Below, one piece after another: positions 35,248 through 47,900 of a stretch of DNA of 64,000 nucleotides. The notes under the pieces were generated by a model. It was not told where the DNA came from and did not search any database. It worked only from the letters and a program-made list of their open reading frames with translations. The DNA comes from Bombyx mori (taxonomy: Eukaryota > Arthropoda > Insecta > Lepidoptera > Bombycidae): positions 17,672,001 through 17,736,000 of the forward strand of contig NC_085107.1 in NCBI RefSeq assembly GCF_030269925.1. The letters run 5' to 3'. Both the position numbers and the translations under genes were made by a program. Each line of letters opens with the position of its first letter. Position 1 is the stretch's first letter.

Positions 35248-36285
35248 AAAATTCAATATTCAACTTGTAGTTTTTTAATGGATTGTTTACTTATATGTTA
35301 ATTAAAAAGTAATTTTATTAGTATACCAATGGAGTTTACCAAATTAGTTACATTTCCAAAAAACTTGTCATTTCGTTTCGCGTACCTCCTGCGTCCATCA
35401 CCGAGCGTTGATAAGATTTTAACAGATAATCCATATTTCAATTAGCCTAATGGATTTCAATGCCATTCATGTCTCCATTTTACTATTTCTAGTACAAGCT
35501 GCGGCGAACCTTTAAGAGTCCACCGTTAGTCGCATACTTGAATCCGAATGGGATTACTTCGGTCGACACAGGAACAGGGGAACCCAAAAGACCGGCACGT
35601 AATAATTCCATTCCATTTGAAAAAGAATATTGGCCTTTGTAAGTCCGTATTGGCCGTTGAAAATCTACATTGTAATATTTTTTGCATTCGTACAATAGGG
35701 CGTTCTAGAATTAGAATCAAATTTAAAATGTATTCCAAATTACTTCGACCAGTGCTTTATTCAAAATATAAAAAAAAAAAACCTAAAATGTACTCTTATT
35801 TTATGTCATTCTGAATCATTTTTCATATAACGTTACGTAATTTCGTCACATTTTTACGTAATTTTTTGTTCTCTCTTTCAAAAACAGACGAACCAAACAT
35901 GAAATCATTTTGGTTACTGTTCCTCATTAGATCAATCACCACATTATTGAATTTACGATTCGAAATTAAAATTCAACTTTAGCATGTTATCGCGAAACAT
36001 ACATTCTTAGGAATCCCAAGACATTTTACATACAAGACTTGTAATCTACACTGATACGAATCTAGGCCACAGAAGCAGTTTCGTAAACCTAGGCATGGCA
36101 TCGCGTGCTGAACTAAGGAAGTGACGACGAAAAACATCGAAGCTATTTTAAATTGCGACCAACAGTGCGTCTGTCGGGTTCCTTTTAACAACGATATTAT
36201 GTTTCTTGTTGAGTCATTCGTAAAGAAAGGTTTTCAAATTTTTCTTTGCTTTAGACAACCGACAATGTTACGGTTCGTCTTGAAG
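35248..36285. other. AT-rich unique sequence
   Basis: No shared repeat or credible gene seen. The ORFs of 60-90 residues have no domain signature. Confidence 0.4.
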
Positions 36286-36582
36286 AAGCTAATGAATCCT
36301 TCTTTTTTTTAACGCAGGATAATCCATTTACGGATACTCGGTCGAGGGAGGTAACGGACCGGGTTATGTCGGACTCCGGCGCCTCCTGAGAGAAAGAAGG
36401 GGAGAAGAGAAGAGCCGAGGTCCTTCACCTCCTCCAATTTCTCACAGGAGACTACGCCTTGAAAAAGGCGCGCGAAGCACTTGCCCCGCAGAACGACTAC
36501 CGACTTAGCCCCATCGAGCTCCACCACACCGACTACACGAAACTTACGGTACCGCAGTGCACGCCGAAAAAGCTAATGAATC
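36286..36582 (-). mobile_element. R1-clade LINE 3' fragment with 13-bp target duplication
   Basis: The element itself is 36299-36569, flanked by AAGCTAATGAATC at 36286-36298 and 36570-36582. Poly-T is followed by AACGCAGGATAATCCATTTA and GACTACGCCTTGAAAAAGGC, matching the 3' UTR of 11154-12073. Only about 270 bp of the 3' end was copied. Confidence 0.85.
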
Positions 36583-36585
36583 GTA

Positions 36586-36703
36586 GAGATATCAGAACGT
36601 AAATATCGTCACCCATCCTGAAATGTGAGGTTGAAATATAAATTCAATCGCAACTGTACCGCCCTTCAAACCGAACCGCATAACTGTTCCGCCGCAGAAA
36701 TGT
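36586..36703 (-). mobile_element. Diverged Bm1 fragment
   Basis: GTCACCCATCCTGAAATGTG, CGCCCTTCAAACCGAACCGC and CCGCCGCAGAAATG match the reverse Bm1 body with many changes. It starts only a few bases from the R1-clade LINE target duplication. Confidence 0.5.
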
Positions 36704-37005
36704 GTACAACATACGACCGTTTGGGCTTAGAATACACGCTACATCTTGTTCGATGATCGGGTCGCTTGTAGATGCACAGATTGTATTACATGTTGTGTAG
36801 TTGAGGAGCAGTAACCTTCAAACAAAAAAATATATGCGGCAAAATAAAAACGAAATCTGCAAATGACCGGTTGCAAATTTAGCGGACGCACGTTTTTCTT
36901 TTAGTCGGTTTAGTGTATCACAGAGCTATGCGAATGATGTCAAAAGGTTCGAACAGTGAACGAACGAAAAACGATTTTTTTCGAAAAATTAAAACACAAA
37001 ATTTT

Positions 37006-37249
37006 CTGGTGGTAGGAACTCTTGTGAGCCCGCGCGGGTAGGTACCACCACCCTGCTTATTTCTGCCGTGAAGCAGTAATGCGTATCAGTTTGAAGAGCG
37101 GGGCAGCCGTTGTAACTATACTGAGACCTTAGAACTTATGTCTCAAGGTGGGTGGCGCATTTACGTTGTAGATATCTATGGGCTCCAGTAACCTCTTAAC
37201 ACCAGGTGGGCTGTGAGCTCGGCCACACATCTACACAATAAAAAAAAAA
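37006..37249 (+). mobile_element. Bm1 SINE, short form
   Basis: From CTGGTGGTAGGAACTCTTGT to an A-rich tail at 37240-37249. Full internal Bm1 body without the tRNA-like head; starts at the recurrent internal position. Confidence 0.9.
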
Positions 37250-40200
37250 GAATCTTAAACCAAAAAGTGACACGCAGTAAAACACAGGGCCTCCAAACAT
37301 TGGAATTGTCACAAAAGTGGGACACACTCGAAGGTGAAGAATCGAAAGGCATCTCGGGAAACACGTCATTAAACCCACACCAACAGACAGACACCTCTGA
37401 AGAATGAGTTCTTAATAAGTCATCAGCTAAGTAGCGCACCCACCGCCGAGGGGTGGAACGGCCTGCCATCGCAAACATCCTATTTTTCTAGCCGCGCAAC
37501 AAATACACTTGCTGCCATAAAATATGAAAACGCGGTGTGAATGTAAGTAGTTTGTGTTTTATATGTTTTTCAATTACTTTGAGTGACGGAATTTTACAAG
37601 ATGGGTATTTTAATTTTCTTCTAAAGGAATACTACGGAACGTAAGAAGCGCAGATGCGAACTGTATGTGATTAATACGGTTGGTAGCCCTAGTGGGGGGC
37701 AGTTGGGCGACAGCGACCCCCAAGGGGTGGCACGCCGCCGCTCGCACAAAAATGACACAAAGTATAAAATCTGCATAGTGTAATAGGAGTAGTAGCCTCT
37801 GAGAGGCTCACAGTGTACAAAGATCAAAGGTGCAGCGGCTTTTCTGCAAGCTTTCGTTAAAAAAATTTCACTGTAAAGCTATGTCGCGCCTACTCATCAG
37901 ACGTATGTATTTGCACCACTGTTAGAACTATATTTATATGGACTTACGTTAGAAATGAACGACTTTGTTAGAGATCGACGAATGTTACACAATTATTTAA
38001 AGCAAATAGATTATTCATTAGTAAAGCTAATCTCGATCGAAATAATAAACACGATGAACAACATTTCACCCTACAGTCGCCACATCATCACGGCGCACGT
38101 AATATAACTCCACTCGATGTGATAACGTATTGTTCCCCTTTAGTGGGAATTACTTGTTTCAGCCTACCTTGCATTATGTAACAAGTGTTGCACCCTCCCA
38201 CTTGAAAAAAAAAGAATAGAATTCGCGGCAGCGTCGAGCGACTTGTAAACATAAAAGTTTTAGCGAAATTATTTGACACGAAACGCAAGAATTAAATGGT
38301 TTAATTCATTTTAATGTCGTCCTTGTTTACGTTCAATGTGAATATTAAAAATATAAACGAGAAATATAACAATACTCTCTTGTATTTATTTTGTTTTATA
38401 CACCCTGTCTTATCCGACAAGATTGCTTATTCTGCGAAATTATGAATTTTGGTTTTGTCTTCATAAATATAGCAAAAAACTTGACAAGACCAACCAACTG
38501 AGTCACGTAACACGACACATGGTTTTGTGTAAATCTAATATCGTGGTTTATGTGATAACTTCGATAGGATAAATCTTAGTTGAATGAAATATGAATGCAA
38601 CTTGCTTAGTTGAATGCAACTATTTAAAAACATGTGCCGAAAAGTTTACTGGTATCTATTCTAATGTTGACAGTCAACATATTATATCTACTGCAATGCG
38701 ACTTACAAGCACACCTTTAGAAATATAACAAAGGAAATCCGGAAGTAAATTTTAAAGATGAACTCTCAAAACTGAATAATTTAATGAGAAAACTTCAGCG
38801 TACCAAAGATATGCAGATCCCCTCGACGTGAAACTAAATTAATTGGGAGCAGACGTGCATTCATCAATAATCTGATTGAGTCATAAGGTGAATAGGAATT
38901 CTTTTGATACGAAATGATTACCAATTCAAAAACACCGTGAATCAGGTTCGACTTAATTAGAAGCTCGTCGGGTAAAGGGTTTTTGAGAATAGTTGAAAAA
39001 ACATATTTAATTAGTACAGGGTCTTGACGTCCCACGATGAGGCTTGTTTACTAATAACGTCTTCAGACTTCTATCGATCGATGATGCTGACGCAAGGTAA
39101 AAAACGGTCCAGAGGCAATTTTATTATATATTTTTTTAAACTGTACACGTTTTTATTTATTCATTCTGCTGTTTCCTTTCATTGCCAAATGTATAGTGTT
39201 TAGTTACTGTTAGGGTATTTTTAGCTAAGAGGCTGGTGTGAGACTAATAAATTATTAGATTTCGACTAATTTCCGAAGAAAACCTATGGACAAATCGAAT
39301 CGCTCGTAAGTTATACTTTCACTTGACCATTTCTTTTAGAGTACCTGAAATTCTAAGTAAGTTTTCGTGGTACAGAATAGAGTTTTTCGACAATCAAGCT
39401 TATTGTTTCTATTCATACATTGTTAAAGCGGGAACTGTCGAAGTTACAGTTGAACCATACTAACTGTAACTCCGAACAAACTTCAGCGCATAGTTGGAGA
39501 GGCAAACGGAAATACTTGTGGTCCAGCCTTCAGTCGCTACAGTAGTATTCACTTTTAACCAGTACGTCAAAATGCTTATTTAAATATTCACAATGCAAAA
39601 TGCAGCTAGGATATCCATAGAACTAAGTGTAGATCTTAATAAATCGGTGGTGATGTGTGATGATGTGTGATCTATTCAGACTATGATAGCCGATATTCTA
39701 AGATAATTAAAACTTCCAACTCACCCGCCTCTTCAATATTTAAAATAAACTAAAAAAACTTAAAGTAAATAGATGAATAAGCCTTTGTCTAATTCTTAGA
39801 TTAATAAAATCGAAATCAAATCAATTAAATTGATCTAAAAACGGTGTAAATTCAAAATAATGAATGCATTCGTATTAATTGCGAGCAGCCATTGTTGCAA
39901 GGTTTGACGACTAATTTTATCTGTTCAGATTGTAGTGTGGCATTCGTATTACCATCTAAACTTATAAAAACAACAATGTTGAGGAATTAGTTGGAATTTA
40001 CATTCAATTAGTGGACGTGGCCTCTAAAACGTAGCATGTGGAACCTGTACTGAAATACAATTTATTCTCAAGCAAAGATGAAATAAAATTATTAATGGTT
40101 GTAAGAAGATATTTTATTATTAATAATAATAATAATTTATTTATATAGAATGCAGGTACAAGTATGGTCTTAGTATAAAATATATTCAATCCCACTACAT

Positions 40201-41676
40201 ACTGCCTGTTGGCATACAAAATTGAAGGAGAAACTTACAGTTAATTTAAACTAGGTATTAAGATAATATTTAAGAATGAGATCACAAAAAGTTTGTTATA
40301 AGCCGTATTGAAATTCACGTTATAGTTATGAATATCCCACTACCGTTACTAGAGCAAGGGAACCACCGATATTCTAATATTCAAAAATTTTAGACGAACT
40401 AATCTTTTAACCGCACCGTCTACGCTTCAGTAATGTAAATGAAAAACAGCACTTTTGTAATTAACAGAAAAACTTGTACTTCGAATCAATAGCAGCTGTC
40501 TGCGTATAATTTATTAATTAACCATAATGAATCTATAGTTTGATTAGTGCCCTATCATAATTTATTAGTATCATTACCGCAGCCATAAAGAATACGATTT
40601 TAATTTTACTTTGTTATTATTTTTTGTTTTTTTGTTTCGTTTATATATTCTGACAAAAACATTTTCCAACTATAGGCGGATCGAAGGAATAGCGTTTTAA
40701 ATTTAGAATTGAATTATGTTAATGATCGAAAAACATTAGGCTCCAATATAAACGCATTGCAGATCATGGTTTTGGTATGATATGACGCGGAGTGGATTTG
40801 GAGTTTATAGTCATTTCATAGTATTGTTCGCCTGTTGCAGTATGTGTAAGCTTGGTCTGCGTCGAAGCCTTGATAATATTCCGAATTGATGGTAAAGTCC
40901 ACAATAAAATTGACATCCGATATTGATACGTGATAAACTTTAAAATAATACTTAATACCACCTGTGAGTTCGTAGGTTCAATTAATCCCGTAACTAGACA
41001 TTTTTTATAAATAAATACATGTTATTTTCCGTAATGATCACCATAAACTCGTCTAACTAATAATTCAGTGTGACGCGTTATCGATTATGAGCGTAATGAT
41101 ACAAAGAAACGTTCGAATGCTAGAAAGTGGAAAAAAAATTCAATTAATATAAGTCGAACGCTCAATCGATTCCGTGACGATATTATTTACCGAGTGACGA
41201 ATTAATAATTCATAAATATCAAACATTAATCGTGGTGGCAATACTTTTTTTTAATTGGTCGGAAAACGTGGACGCTCGCCTCCCTGTGCGGCGGCGTCAG
41301 TAAAAATACATACTAATACATTTTGGACATTCGGGAATGGCACGATCGTTTCTCCCTCTCGTTTCAATGTCTTCGTCCTTTTCTTTTTAATTCCGCGTAT
41401 TTTTATTTGCTATGATAAATTGTAACAGCGGCGGGCGACCGGGGTGGCGTGGGCGCCGCCTCGCTTTTGTTTCGGTAATTTTTTATGTCTGGTGTTAAGG
41501 CTTAATTGCGTGGCGGTAGACGGAAACGTATTGTGCCTATGTGGGTCACAAGTGGCGAAGTCCAGATCGTCCCGGTGACCTGTTTACTTTGTGCCTTCGT
41601 TAACGCCCGTCTTCACCCTTATGTTCTTAACGGACATGAGAAATTATTACTTCTGCGAAATGTAATGCAACAAACT
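37250..41676. other. Long unique AT-rich stretch with GC-rich patches
   Basis: No Bm1 or Helitron was seen in over 4 kb. GC-rich patches lie at about 37660-37770 (GTGGGGGGCAGTTGGGCGAC) and 41255-41530 (GCGGCGGGCGACCGGGGTGG). An AAT run near 40120-40138 may be the tail of an old LINE. No domain-bearing ORF. Confidence 0.35.
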
Positions 41677-41810
41677 AATCAAATCAAATCAAAAAAAAAT
41701 ATTCAACATAAATGAAAGTACATACTTGTTGAACGTCAAAAGAACTACCGCCAATTCACAAGGACTAGCCTCCGTCCTGAGAAGAATTGGCAAGAAACTC
41801 AGCGGGCGTC
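41677..41810 (-). mobile_element. RTE-type LINE 3' end, copy 1
   Basis: The left end is the complement of a TTTGATTTGATT tail. It is followed by TTCAACATAAATGAAAGTAC, AACTACCGCCAATTCACAAG and GAAGAATTGGCAAGAAACTC. The mirror copy at 61724-61875 has the same tail and is truncated at nearly the same base (GCCCGCTGAG). Confidence 0.65.
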
Positions 41811-43890
41811 TTTTTTTTTTAAATATTAGATTAAAAAAAAAATATTAGATATTTTTTTAATATTCATCGTTTAATGCGTCCTCAATTAATTCCCTCCAGT
41901 CTTCGATTTCAATTACATTAAGTACTTATACGTACGTATAATAGAAACATTTTCTAATTACGCTGAGAAACACATTCTCCGTAATCGTGCTATGTGATAT
42001 TCTCATATTTTCTAGTAAAACATGATATTATGTAAACAATCGCGTAGCTATTACAAAGAGACAATTACTGTACGATGGACGATTCACATGCGGAATAACG
42101 TCGTGCGCCAAACAATATGCGATTTCCAGTAAAAAGTAAACACAATATTATGAGTGACAGGATATTGGTATCTCGTGTCAAAACTTTGAGAACGGCCGCC
42201 CGTGATCGGACTCCGGATACCGTTATTATATTGTAATTGAAACTGTCTGAGCTATAGCACTTGATACTGACCACTTCGAAGACATTTAATTATTAGCTTC
42301 CGATTAATTTAACACAAACAAATTAATATCTTATTTTACATTCATCCGAAACAAGTGTGTAATTGACAGTTTTGGAAATGTAATCTGTACGGTTTTCTTA
42401 ACGACAAACGCGCTCACTGTAATCTGTATAGTACGTACGCGCTTTATGATTTGTGAATGGGTGCTCAGATATATTATGACATAGTATACAATTCACGGGC
42501 AAGACCACAATTCTATAATGCTTAATTACAGATTAAAAATGGCAACAAGCATAAGATTAATTGCTTGCGACACCTTTTTCGAACCTGAATGTGCGTACTT
42601 TGCCAGTACCTTATTTCGTCTCAAAAGTTATTTCGCTTAAGTATCCTAATGTTACGCTTAGTATGAAAATCACTTCGAGCCGGTTCGCAGCAAATCCGAT
42701 GCAACAAACGGCATTCGGTACGGAAGAGGAGTCGTGACCGAATTAATTATGAAGTATCACTAAAACTTGCAGGAGCAAGGGAGACGCGGCCCGCTGGGAG
42801 GGGGAGTTAGGCAAAATATCGGCTCACCCGTCCTAGGGAATCGAGTTACCGAAAAGATCCGCGTGGATTATGTTTTTGGTATTTATACGTGATTCGAAAA
42901 TGAATGAAAAAGTTTTGATTTTCCTTTACTAACTACTAATGGTAAAGGGGCTCACCGGCCACCGATGTTGCGTTATTACCGAATGAGTTTAGAAGTAGGT
43001 ACTCACGATTGGTAACCCTTTAGAATTCGAGGACTTCTTTTGAAAAGTAAGCCCATATACGTAGGAGAGAGAATTATAGGGTATTTTTTTTTGGCGTTTG
43101 ACTTCTTACTTCTGTCACACTGAGAAAGATTGAGCTAAGATAAATTTTATAAACTTCAGCAATGATATGTTATCATGACAGATTCGGCTGTAAGAAGAGA
43201 AAATCTAGAACGGGAACTTTATATTAAGCGTCTACAGAACGCCGTAAAGTTTTGTAAAATTGTAACAAAAAATGTTTTATTGTAATCAAGTCCCAAATTT
43301 CTATAGCAATAAAAACGCGTATAAAGCTTTGTCCAAGTTCTCATTTGCTAGAGATCGTTTTTAGAATTAAAAACTGCAAAAGACGTATTACGCGTTCGAC
43401 GACCTGTGGCATTCTACGGAACAACGCGAAAAGGGCACATGCGAAATTAGCGCGCAATATAATCACGTGAATTTTAACACGTATCGTGTGGCACCGGTCC
43501 GCGAAAACATTAAAATTATTAACATACGATATAAACAGATGACAAATGTTTGTTTTTCACTATACGGCAGACAGTTAACTGGCTCGATACGGGTACACAC
43601 GTTCAATTGACGTGTACGTGTAAGTTAATACGTAGATGATCAAGAATCAACGGTCATCGCTTTATGACTGTATTGTATTAAAGCGCAAATGACTTTCTTG
43701 GGCGCCGTATAAAAATTACCGAACAGTTTATGGAGTTTTATTTGTGGAAAATAAGGTTTTGTTTATTTCGTGGATTTGTATTTAAAACATTAAAACAATC
43801 AAAGGAGAGAGGATACTTTAAACTAAGCCAGTCTGGTTATTTAACGTACAAGCGTTTCAGCACAAATGACTCCTTTCAAAAAAATACGGT
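41811..43890. other. AT-rich unique sequence
   Basis: No repeat match or credible gene. A GC-richer patch lies at 42760-42850 (GAGACGCGGCCCGCTGGGAG). Confidence 0.4.
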
Positions 43891-44317
43891 AAGGAAAACA
43901 TAAGACGTCCGGTGCATTCGTGTTGAGCGATACACCTGTGTTCGAATCCCAGGCGGGTACAAATTTTTCTAATGAATTACGTACTCAACAAATGTTCACG
44001 ATTGACTTCCACGTTGAAGGAATAACATCGTGTAATAAAAGTGAAACCCGCAAAATTATAATTTGCGTAATTACTGGTGGTAGGACCTCTTGTGAGTCCG
44101 CACGGGTAGGTACCACCGCCCTGCCTATTTGTTCCGTGAGGCAGTAATGCGTTTCGGTTTGAAGGGTGGGGCAGCCGTTGTAACTATAATGAGACCTTAG
44201 TACTTATATCTCAAGGTGGGTGGCGCATTTACGTTGTAGATGTCTATAGGGTTCCAGTAACCACTAAACACCAGGTGGGCTGTGAACTCGTCCATCCATC
44301 TAAGCAATAAAAAAAAT
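43891..44317 (+). mobile_element. Bm1 SINE, nearly full length
   Basis: It starts within the tRNA-like head (ACATAAGACGTCCGGTGCAT, then B box GTGTTCGAATCCC) and has the complete body and tail. It carries the private variants TCTATAGGGTTCCAG and CACTAAACACC, shared only with 44422-44545. Confidence 0.9.
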
Positions 44318-44421
44318 ACATTTCACATGTATGACGGGTTTTTTTTCCGATTTAAAACAAATAGTCTATATATCTCTTATCTCAAATCATCGACTTGTTT
44401 TATAATAGTACAAGAGCATTG

Positions 44422-44545
44422 ACCTTGGAACTTATATCTCAAGGTGGGTGGCGTATTTACGTTGTAGATGTCTATAGGGTTCCAGTAATCACTAAACACC
44501 AGGTGGGCTGTGAGCTCGTCCATCCATCTCAGCAATAAATAAAAT
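44422..44545 (+). mobile_element. Partial Bm1, local duplicate of the previous copy
   Basis: 3' half only, from ACCTTGGAACTTATATCTCA to AGCAATAAATAAA. It repeats the private variants TCTATAGGGTTCCAG and CACTAAACACC of the copy about 100 bp upstream, so it most likely arose by local duplication or conversion. Confidence 0.8.
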
Positions 44546-44639
44546 AATGTTTGGAAAAATAAGTATTATTAATTTAAAAAAAAAACAGTTTTGAGGTCAA
44601 TAAACAATTTGTGTGATGAACGAAGTTTCGCATGCGTTT

Positions 44640-44960
44640 AGTTTGCAGTTAGGCTTCTAAAGTCTCGGTATTGAGGGCACACGAGGAAGAGCTCGGTATC
44701 GCTCACCGTAACCCCATTAAAACTGCTTCGAGCCCGCGCGCGTCCCTCTTCATGAAATATTAAAAATTCAATTGCGCTTCTCTTTATTTTAACCCCCACT
44801 CCCGCGGCCCCCGTCGCGCTTTCGCGTACAATATAAAATGAAATATGTATTCAAAAAAAATAACGTTCACCTATTATTTATAATTTGTGTTACGCTGTGC
44901 CGCGCCACCCCACTCTCCCCTCGCCCTCCTCCTAAGCTTCTTTTTGGCTCTGACGATGGT
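44640..44960. other. GC-rich single-copy block
   Basis: Repeat-free segment with CCCCCACTCCCGCGGCCCCC (about 44791-44810) and pyrimidine-rich CCCCACTCTCCCCTCGCCCT (about 44908). No ORF with a domain. Possible regulatory sequence. Confidence 0.25.
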
Positions 44961-45065
44961 TGTGTATTTCGGAACATTGTAACATATCCCAATAATTTTA
45001 TTATGCGTTTCGGTTAATTTATTACAAGAACTTTCCGTGCTTTTACATTTACCGGTTTTATTATA

Positions 45066-45493
45066 TCTATACTACTAATATTACAAAGCTGAAGAGTTTG
45101 TTTGTTTGAACGCGCTAATCTCAGGAACTAATTGGCCGATTTGAAAAATTATTTCAGTGTAAGATAGCCCATTTATTAAGGAATGCTATAGGCTATATAA
45201 CATCACGCCAAGACTAATACAAGCGGAGCACCAATAAAGAATGTTTAAGAATCGTTTTTTTTTCCTTTTGAGAGCTTGCGGTGCGTGCGCTGCAGAAACA
45301 GTTAAAGTTTCGCTAAAATAACGTATGACAAAATTGTTTCCCTTTAAAAGATCTAAAAAAAAGTCCGCGACAGCATATGTCTATATGTTAAGGTTGGCTC
45401 ACTATAACGTTTTTTATGCTAACCAAAATTGTTCTAAAATAAAGCATTATTTGTGAACTATTCCACGCGGACGAAGTCGCGGGCAAAAGCTAG
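45066..45493 (+). mobile_element. Non-autonomous Helitron family F
   Basis: From TCTATACTACTAATATTACA to GGGCAAAAGCTAG, between A and T. A hairpin CGCGGACGAAGTCGCG (about 45466-45481) lies just before the 3' end, as expected. The 5' part (GTTTGAACGCGCTAATCTCA, CTAATTGGCCGATTTGAAAA) is characteristic of a Helitron very widespread in Lepidoptera. No ORF. Confidence 0.85.
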
Positions 45494-46351
45494 TCTGATA
45501 TAAAACGACACTCTAGGAACTCATTAAATAGTTCGTTATATTTTTAAAGTTTAATGAAATTATCGATGGTGAAATGAAACATGAAACACATGAAAATTTT
45601 CATTTTCCGTTAAATGAATATTTTTGAACAAGTTTAATGTTGTGCATAAAACTTAAGAAAAAAAAAAACGCTTGAAATGTATTTCATCATTCGAGTTACG
45701 AAAGCCGAAGTTGTTTGTTCGGGGCACCGCTTAGTTCTACGTGTCGGCGATAACTTGCTACGAAAACTCCTGGCTTTTTGTGGAAAATTAAATTTAAAAA
45801 TCAAACGTGAATTTTAAAGACGCAGTTCCGTGAGTCAAAGAATTATGTACGAATTAGGGGGTATTGTTGTTTTTGACGAGGTTTTTCATCGAGTTTTTTT
45901 TTTCGATTAAAATTTAGCTTCGTTAAAATAACTTACTGTTTTCAAACTTGGAGTCTATATTTCTCGGTGCATTGTATCATAAATTCCATAGGAAATGTTC
46001 TACGGAAATATTTGACATGATACCATAGAATAGTTCGCACTGGATCAAAATTACCCCTACCACTTGGAATTGCCACGCATATCCATATTGCGTTCACTGC
46101 ATATCCTGAGATATTAAATTTACCTGAAATGTACATCCTAAAATGAAATTTGAAGAATTCACTGAACGGCTTTTTTCCCCGCCATTCCTGACATCCGTGA
46201 GAAACGATCATAGTTCAAATAAATTACTCCATTACTCGTCTATTTTCGAAGGCAGTAATAAAAAAGAACCTACCCCAAGATCGAACCTCGATATGCAGTA
46301 AAATTCGACGTCTTATCTAGATCACGGGTGCTAAGCATAAATAGCGTATGT
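45494..46351. other. AT-rich sequence with a tRNA-like SINE head
   Basis: 46260-46345 (minus) reads GTGATCTAGATAAGACGTCG and then GAGGTTCGATCTTGGGGTAG, i.e. A- and B-box-like blocks similar to the Bm1 head but without its body. The rest is unremarkable. Confidence 0.4.
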
Positions 46352-46432
46352 ATTTTTTTTTCCTACCTATGCGGACCTTGACAGGATATATGAGCGTTAC
46401 CCTAGCGTGTAGGTGACCGAGAGCTCATGCTC
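46352..46432 (-). mobile_element. Retroposon SL-1, short 3' end
   Basis: Poly-T, then CCTACCTATGCGGACC and TACCCTAGCGTGTAGGTGAC. It matches the first 80 bp of 30032-30300. Strongly truncated. Confidence 0.5.
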
Positions 46433-46689
46433 ATGTGTGCTTAATTAAGCCTTATGAACGATGTAAGCGTTTTAAAAAAAATATCTTCAATGATACTTTG
46501 TCCAGACTTGTATATTTAAAATAATTTTAACGGTAAAAAAGAATAATAAACATTTACGTTCCACGTGGATGAATCATTTAAAATTCTGAACTAATTCGCC
46601 AATTGCTTTATAATCTTCGACTCCTTTATTTTTTTATATATATTTCCGAACTATGTTCACAAAATTGTATTTAATGAAAAGGTGACTAA

Positions 46690-47088
46690 TCTATATATTA
46701 ATACGTGAAGCAAAAACTTTGTATCCCTTTTTACGAAAATTGCGCGGATGGAGGAGTATGAAATTTTCCACACTTATAGAGAATATAGAGAAGAAGTGCA
46801 CAATGCTAATATTTTTTTAACATAATGCTTAAAAGATACATTAAATCAATAAAGAAAACATTACGCACACTACATACCATGTATTTGACGCACACACGCA
46901 TGCATACTATTTATTGTCAAACTTTTGTTCTTGACGTCTGTTGCAAATTGAGTATAGATTAATTATTGTTTGTCTTTATTAATATTTTTCTACAGTATAG
47001 TCTTGGTGTTGAAAATACAATCATAATAGTGTACAAAATTACAATTCTAATTAATTAAGTCGAATTTCGACTACTGCGGGACCTCTAG
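46690..47088 (+). mobile_element. Non-autonomous Helitron family D
   Basis: From TCTATATATTAATACGTGAA to GCGGGACCTCTAG, between A and T. A 15-bp palindrome, AGTCGAATTTCGACT (47058-47072), precedes the 3' end. Internal GAGTATGAAATTTTCCACAC matches the reverse copies at 23930 and 56489. Confidence 0.8.
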
Positions 47089-47900
47089 TTTGATCAAAAC
47101 TATAATGGATTTTCAAAGTGGATGTCAGTTCAAAGCCTACCTGATACGATATGTAGCGGATGCGACATTTAGACATGTGGCGATAACTACCATAGAACAG
47201 AAGATATTTAACAGACAGACAGACAGAACAGATCCTTGAATCATTTTCAAGGTATACCGGTTCCAAACGAAAACATTTGGACCGTCGATGTACCGAGCAA
47301 TTTCGTTGGAAGATCTTCTTTTTGCCGATTCCTCCAAAGACTCTTTTCTTTCTTTCTTTTTACTTTCCCTGCCTCTCTTTATTTTCCAGAACGGTTCTCT
47401 TACAGCCACTCTACCTCTCGTGGCCTTAATTAAAGCTAGTTTTCCCTTTGAAAGTCTTTGCTCGGCGGTACCGCAGTTTCAGAACTTGAAAGCAGTTTAA
47501 CCGGAACGTAATTTTATTTTAAAATGGCCGTCAATACCAGCAGACACAAAGTCAAAGGTAAACATGTTTAACTAATTATAGGGACGAAATGAACTTAATC
47601 TGTCTGCACTTTGCTCTAGCGAATATCTACTCATCAAGTCACCTACGGAATTACCTTTTGCTAAGTACCTTAACTAACTTAGTGCTCGCTATATTGATGC
47701 TGCAGACCATACGCAAATTTATGGACATTATGCTACAGACTGTACCTATTACCGTCGATACAAAGGTTGTTTCGAGTTTGTTGCTGTTTCAGAGAGATAA
47801 ATTGAATTGTCGTTTTTTTTTTGTTATAGGCTCACCTTATTGGTTACCTCAACTGTGTAATGTCACTTTGAGATATGAAGTTGAAGTGTTCACAGTATTT

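Noticed and set aside
39640..39672. Short GATGTGTGAT tandem
   Set aside because: Only about two units; trivial microduplication.
40120..40275. AAT-run next to possible LINE 3' end
   Set aside because: The tail-like run is clear but no family sequence could be recognised beside it.
46108..46140. Third ratchet-like site: TTTCAG followed by GTAAATT on the minus strand
   Set aside because: The donor half is weak (GTAAAT) and there is no pyrimidine tract.
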